64,000 nucleotides of DNA from an uncultured Bacteroidales bacterium. Its GTDB lineage: Bacteria > Bacteroidota > Bacteroidia > Bacteroidales > Muribaculaceae. Within the stretch, counting starts at the first letter, position 1; each line of letters begins with the position of its first letter. A program made the position numbers and the translations under genes. Where the stretch lies: the NCBI GenBank assembly GCA_902785925.1, contig CADAAI010000015.1, forward strand, positions 1 through 64,000, given 5' to 3'. The notes under the pieces are model-generated. The model saw only the letters and a program-made list of their open reading frames with translations, did no database searches and was not told the DNA's origin. Below, one piece after another: positions 62,119 to 64,000 of the stretch.

Positions 62119-62325
62119 GAAAATAGTTCAACCCGAATCGGTCTTTAGGATTTATGTTAGAACAGAATTTATTTTTAGCAGGTTGTAAAGATGTTGTTGA
62201 AGGCATAGCGGGCTATGGTGAAACAAAATCTGCAACAAAATGCAAAAATAAAGCTGTTATGGCATAAATAGACCTAAAAAAACAAACATTCGTCGGCCTA
62301 ATGACCGATTTGGGTTCAACCCACG
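62119..62325 (+). ncRNA. Rod-like structured RNA, 6S-like architecture
   Basis: The 24 nt at 62126-62149 pair with 62297-62320: 21 Watson-Crick pairs, one G-U, two mismatches. After an asymmetric bubble of about 27 nt on the 3' side, the rod continues: ATTTATG (62150-62156) with CATAAAT (62263-62269), AACAG (62161-62165) with CTGTT (62254-62258), TTTATTTTT (62168-62176) with AAAAATAAA (62244-62252), GC 62178-62179 with 62242-62243. Shorter pairings lead to a terminal CATAG-CGGG-CTATG hairpin (62204-62217). Closing stem, central bubble and apical stem resemble 6S RNA. It could instead be a long 5' leader of the gene at 62389. Class not verified. Confidence 0.65.
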
Positions 62326-62333
62326 TGAAAACT

Positions 62334-62356
62334 GTTCCCAAAGTTAACTTGGGAAC
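62334..62356 (+). promoter_or_regulatory. Hairpin between the RNA and the TonB-C gene
   Basis: GTTCCCAA / TTGGGAAC, 8-bp stem, 7-nt loop, no T-run. It could be a 3' boundary of the RNA or a processing site. A 6-bp palindrome TGGGTTCAACCCA at 62311-62323 overlaps the closing stem. Confidence 0.5.
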
Positions 62357-62388
62357 CAATTATACAATTTAATATTGACCACAATATT

Positions 62389-62835
62389 ATGAAGTTTAAG
62401 CGCTCAATATTATCATTACTCATAGCTCTGGCAGCAACGCTGGCTGGCAATGCCCAGTTGCGTGATGTAACGACTGTCAATCCGTTGTCGCCCAACAAGA
62501 GCGGATACAACATGGTAGTGTATGAGTATGAGAGCGTCGACATCAGGCCCCAGTTCCCGGGAGGTGAACGCAGCATGATCAACTTCATTAACGAGACTCG
62601 CGAATATCCCTACAACGCTTACCGACTTCACATTCAGGGACGCGTGTTATGCAGTTTCGTGGTGGGAACCGACGGCAAACTTTTCAACATCCAGGTGATA
62701 CGCAGCTCGGGCGACGAGACCCTCGACCGTGAGGCGATGCGCGTGATCAGTCGCATGCCACGCTGGAGTGTTGGCAAGATTCAAAATAACAAGGTCAACG
62801 TCCGTTGCGTCCTCCCCATCGCCTTCCGCCTGTAA
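62389..62835 (+). CDS. Exported protein with TonB C-terminal domain
   Basis: 148 residues. Signal peptide MKFKRSILSLLIALAATLAG with cleavage near NAQ. The TonB_C domain spans about 60-148: RPQFPGGERSMINFINETRE, YRLHIQGRVLCSFVVGTDGK, SGDETLDREAMRVISRMPRW. Same family as the gene at 59192, also without a Pro-rich spacer. Function in the periplasm unknown. No own promoter visible; it may be read from the promoter at 62082-62114. Confidence 0.8.
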   Translation: MKFKRSILSLLIALAATLAGNAQLRDVTTVNPLSPNKSGYNMVVYEYESVDIRPQFPGGERSMINFINETREYPYNAYRLHIQGRVLCSFVVGTDGKLFNIQVIRSSGDETLDREAMRVISRMPRWSVGKIQNNKVNVRCVLPIAFRL

Positions 62836-62855
62836 CAATCAGCACTTCCATTTAG

Positions 62856-63090
62856 TCGGACTTGGTCGGACAGAGTCGGACTGGGTCGGACAGGGTCTGA
62901 CAAAGTCGGACAGAGTCGGACAGAGTCGGACAGGGTCTGACAAAGTCGGACAGAGTCGGACAGAGTCGGACAGAGTCGGACAGAGTCGGACGAATCGCGA
63001 ATTTCACCTCTTAACTCTCCTCACTCCTCACTCACCACTCCCCGCGCCCTACTTCCCTCTCACTCTTCCCTATTAACTCTCACCTCCTCC
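62856..63090. repeat. 10-bp tandem TCGGACAGAG array plus pyrimidine-rich tract
   Basis: Fourteen units of exactly 10 bp (TCGGACAGAG with variants TCGGACAGGG, TCTGACAAAG, TCGGACTTGG) fill 62856-62995. A tract of CTCACTCCTCACTCACCACTC type follows to about 63090. Same two-part layout as 1271-1460. It lies 20 bp after a stop codon. The open frame through it is low complexity and not a gene. Confidence 0.85.
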
Positions 63091-63166
63091 CTAAAAATGC
63101 ATTATGCATTAAATTAACCTTGTTAATAACTTTTAAACTTTCACAGCCAAAAATTCCCCTAATTTC
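63091..63166. other. A/T-rich intergenic, remnant of an ATGCATTATGCAT repeat
   Basis: ATGCATTATGCAT at about 63097-63109 is related to the cassette ends at 37666 and 38124. Nothing else recognised. Confidence 0.4.
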
Positions 63167-63199
63167 TTGACTGTTTAATAAAAAAAGTATTTACCTTTG
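63167..63199 (+). promoter_or_regulatory. Promoter of the partial gene at 63354
   Basis: TTGA (63167-63170), 21-bp spacer, TACCTTTG (63192-63199, full -7 match). The leader to the start codon is about 150 nt and contains the hairpin at 63246-63283. Confidence 0.75.
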
Positions 63200-63245
63200 C
63201 ACAAAATTTTTGAGGCAAATGCATTCAAAAGGTAAAACCAAACTT

Positions 63246-63290
63246 AAATTCCTGTGTACAGATTTCTGCACACAAGGAATTTTTTGTTTT
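63246..63290 (+). promoter_or_regulatory. Terminator-like hairpin inside the 5' leader
   Basis: AAATTCC (63246-63252) pairs with GGAATTT (63276-63282), TGTGT with ACACA, CAG with CTG, loop ATTT; one bulge and one mismatch. It is followed by TTTGTTTTTAT. It stands between promoter and start codon, so transcription attenuation is possible. Confidence 0.6.
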
Positions 63291-63353
63291 TATATCTACA
63301 ACAAGAAATTTTGAGTTAAACAATAATTAATCATTTCATTTTTTAAAATTTTC

Positions 63354-64000
63354 ATGCGTATGAAAAAATTACTAACATTTTTAACGCTGCTCACGCTGTT
63401 TTTCACAACAGGTTGGGCAGCAGAGACAGTGTATTATAAATTAGACGGCACCATTACTGGTGGCACTAATGGGTATGCTACAGAATCAGACATTACTCAA
63501 AATGACATGTCTTGGAAAGTCACGGGAAATACCACAATAAACCCATGGCGTATAGGTGGCAATAAAATTAGTCAAGTAGACCGACCTATTTACTCAACCA
63601 CACAAATGGGTAATGCCATTTCAAAAGTAACTGTGCAATTAGGAACAATCGGAATAACTCTTGTACATGTTCAACTAATTGTTGCTAGTGATGCTAATTT
63701 TAACAACAAAATTCAAACGCAGAGCAAAACTGCTAACGCTAATAGCACCATTGAATTCACACCAGCAGAAGGAGAGTGGCCAAGCGGAGCATACTACAAA
63801 CTCAACTTCATGGTTACTAACACTTCAGGCTCCAATACATATTTGCAATTTATAGCAGCAAATTTCTACAAGAATGAAGCAAGCGTTGTAAATGCTCCCA
63901 CATTCTCACCTGCTGAAGGCAATTATGATGAACCGCAGAATGTGACTATCAGCACTACTACTGATGGTGCAACTATCTATTACACTACTGATGGAAACGA
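63354..64000 (+). CDS. Secreted protein with chitobiase-C-type repeats (partial)
   Basis: Runs off the right edge after about 215 codons. The start is ATG at 63354 (MRMKKLLTFLTLLTLFFTTG) or at 63360; both give a signal peptide ending at GWA-A. Residues to about 175 form a beta-rich domain (YYKLDGTITGGTNGYATESD) resembling lectin-like regions of large Bacteroidales surface proteins. From about residue 180, APTFSPAEGNYDEPQNVTIS and DGATIYYTTDGN match the chitobiase/beta-hexosaminidase C-terminal (CHB_HEX_C_1) repeat, which also occurs in the GH13 enzyme at 49048. Probably a large surface or secreted protein; any catalytic domain would lie outside the window. Confidence 0.75.
   Translation, partial: MRMKKLLTFLTLLTLFFTTGWAAETVYYKLDGTITGGTNGYATESDITQNDMSWKVTGNTTINPWRIGGNKISQVDRPIYSTTQMGNAISKVTVQLGTIGITLVHVQLIVASDANFNNKIQTQSKTANANSTIEFTPAEGEWPSGAYYKLNFMVTNTSGSNTYLQFIAANFYKNEASVVNAPTFSPAEGNYDEPQNVTISTTTDGATIYYTTDGN

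Noticed and set aside
62856..62995. CRISPR array
   Set aside because: A continuous 10-bp tandem repeat without spacers.
62768..63076. 102-codon open frame across the second TCGGAC array
   Set aside because: Overlaps the TonB-C gene and then translates the tandem repeat; low complexity only.

Overview
The window looks like chromosomal DNA of a gut-type Bacteroidales bacterium, probably Muribaculaceae or a Prevotella relative. The reasons are: repeated Bacteroidetes sigma-ABfr promoters (TTTG, about 20 bp, TAnnTTTG); a SusCDEF starch-type locus; PorQ plus a type IX-like C-terminal tail; DUF4492 ahead of cydAB; CorA/PhoH/IspH of the Bacteroidetes form; and intergenic spacers full of short dispersed repeats. 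Taxonomy is an inference from gene content only.

Layout. 1-3000: the start of an unknown minus-strand gene, a small secreted protein, a 10-bp tandem repeat tract and a secreted protein with dockerin-like repeats and a tandemly duplicated C-terminal domain. 3200-9000: housekeeping genes (RsmI-like methyltransferase, YycJ-like hydrolase, then a minus-strand run cmk-ispH-DUF3298-like-TIGR02757). 9200-22500: one long minus-strand information-processing block, read as tRNA-Thr(TGT)-Tyr-Gly-Thr(GGT)-tuf-tRNA-Trp-secE-nusG-rplK-rplA-rplJ-rplL-rpoB-rpoC. As given, rplL carries a frameshift in its Ala/Gly hinge. 22700-25800: CorA and a cell-wall group (L,D-transpeptidase, double SH3 protein, L,D-transpeptidase). 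25800-28150: ECF sigma factor, four-helix membrane protein and site-2-type metalloprotease in one operon. 28200-32500: M16 peptidase with an Ala/Lys tail, and a secreted protein with a T9SS-like tail. 32500-35800: Crp/Fnr regulator with three FNR-type boxes upstream, then a second sigma/anti-sigma-like/lipoprotein operon with a perfect 67-bp tandem duplication. 35800-38700: aminopeptidase P, a four-helix-bundle gene inside terminal inverted repeats, and a gamma-carbonic-anhydrase-like protein.

38800-52700 is a polysaccharide utilisation locus: LacI regulator, divergent susC-susD-susE-susF, and a convergent group made of an MFS sugar transporter, a multidomain GH13 alpha-amylase with C-terminal dockerin-like repeats, and a GH53 endo-galactanase with N-terminal dockerin-like repeats. 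The likely flow is surface binding and cleavage of alpha-glucan, SusC/D import, and MFS uptake. The GH53 enzyme points to a second, galactan-type substrate. 52700-59700: tRNA-Leu, phoH with a structured leader, ubiE/menG, pfkA, then DUF4492-cydA-cydB (menaquinol oxidase) and a secreted TonB-C-domain protein. 59700-64000: acyltransferase, PorQ, a strongly self-complementary rod-like RNA of about 200 nt with its own promoter, another TonB-C protein, a second copy of the 10-bp tandem repeat tract, and the start of a secreted chitobiase-C-type repeat protein.

The most interesting items are the rod-like RNA at about 62119-62325 (6S-like architecture, unverified), the rplL frameshift, the sigma/membrane protein/site-2 protease operon, the Crp/Fnr box array, three dockerin-like proteins without a visible cohesin, and the four-helix-bundle cassette. 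All calls rest on reading the sequence; no database search was run.
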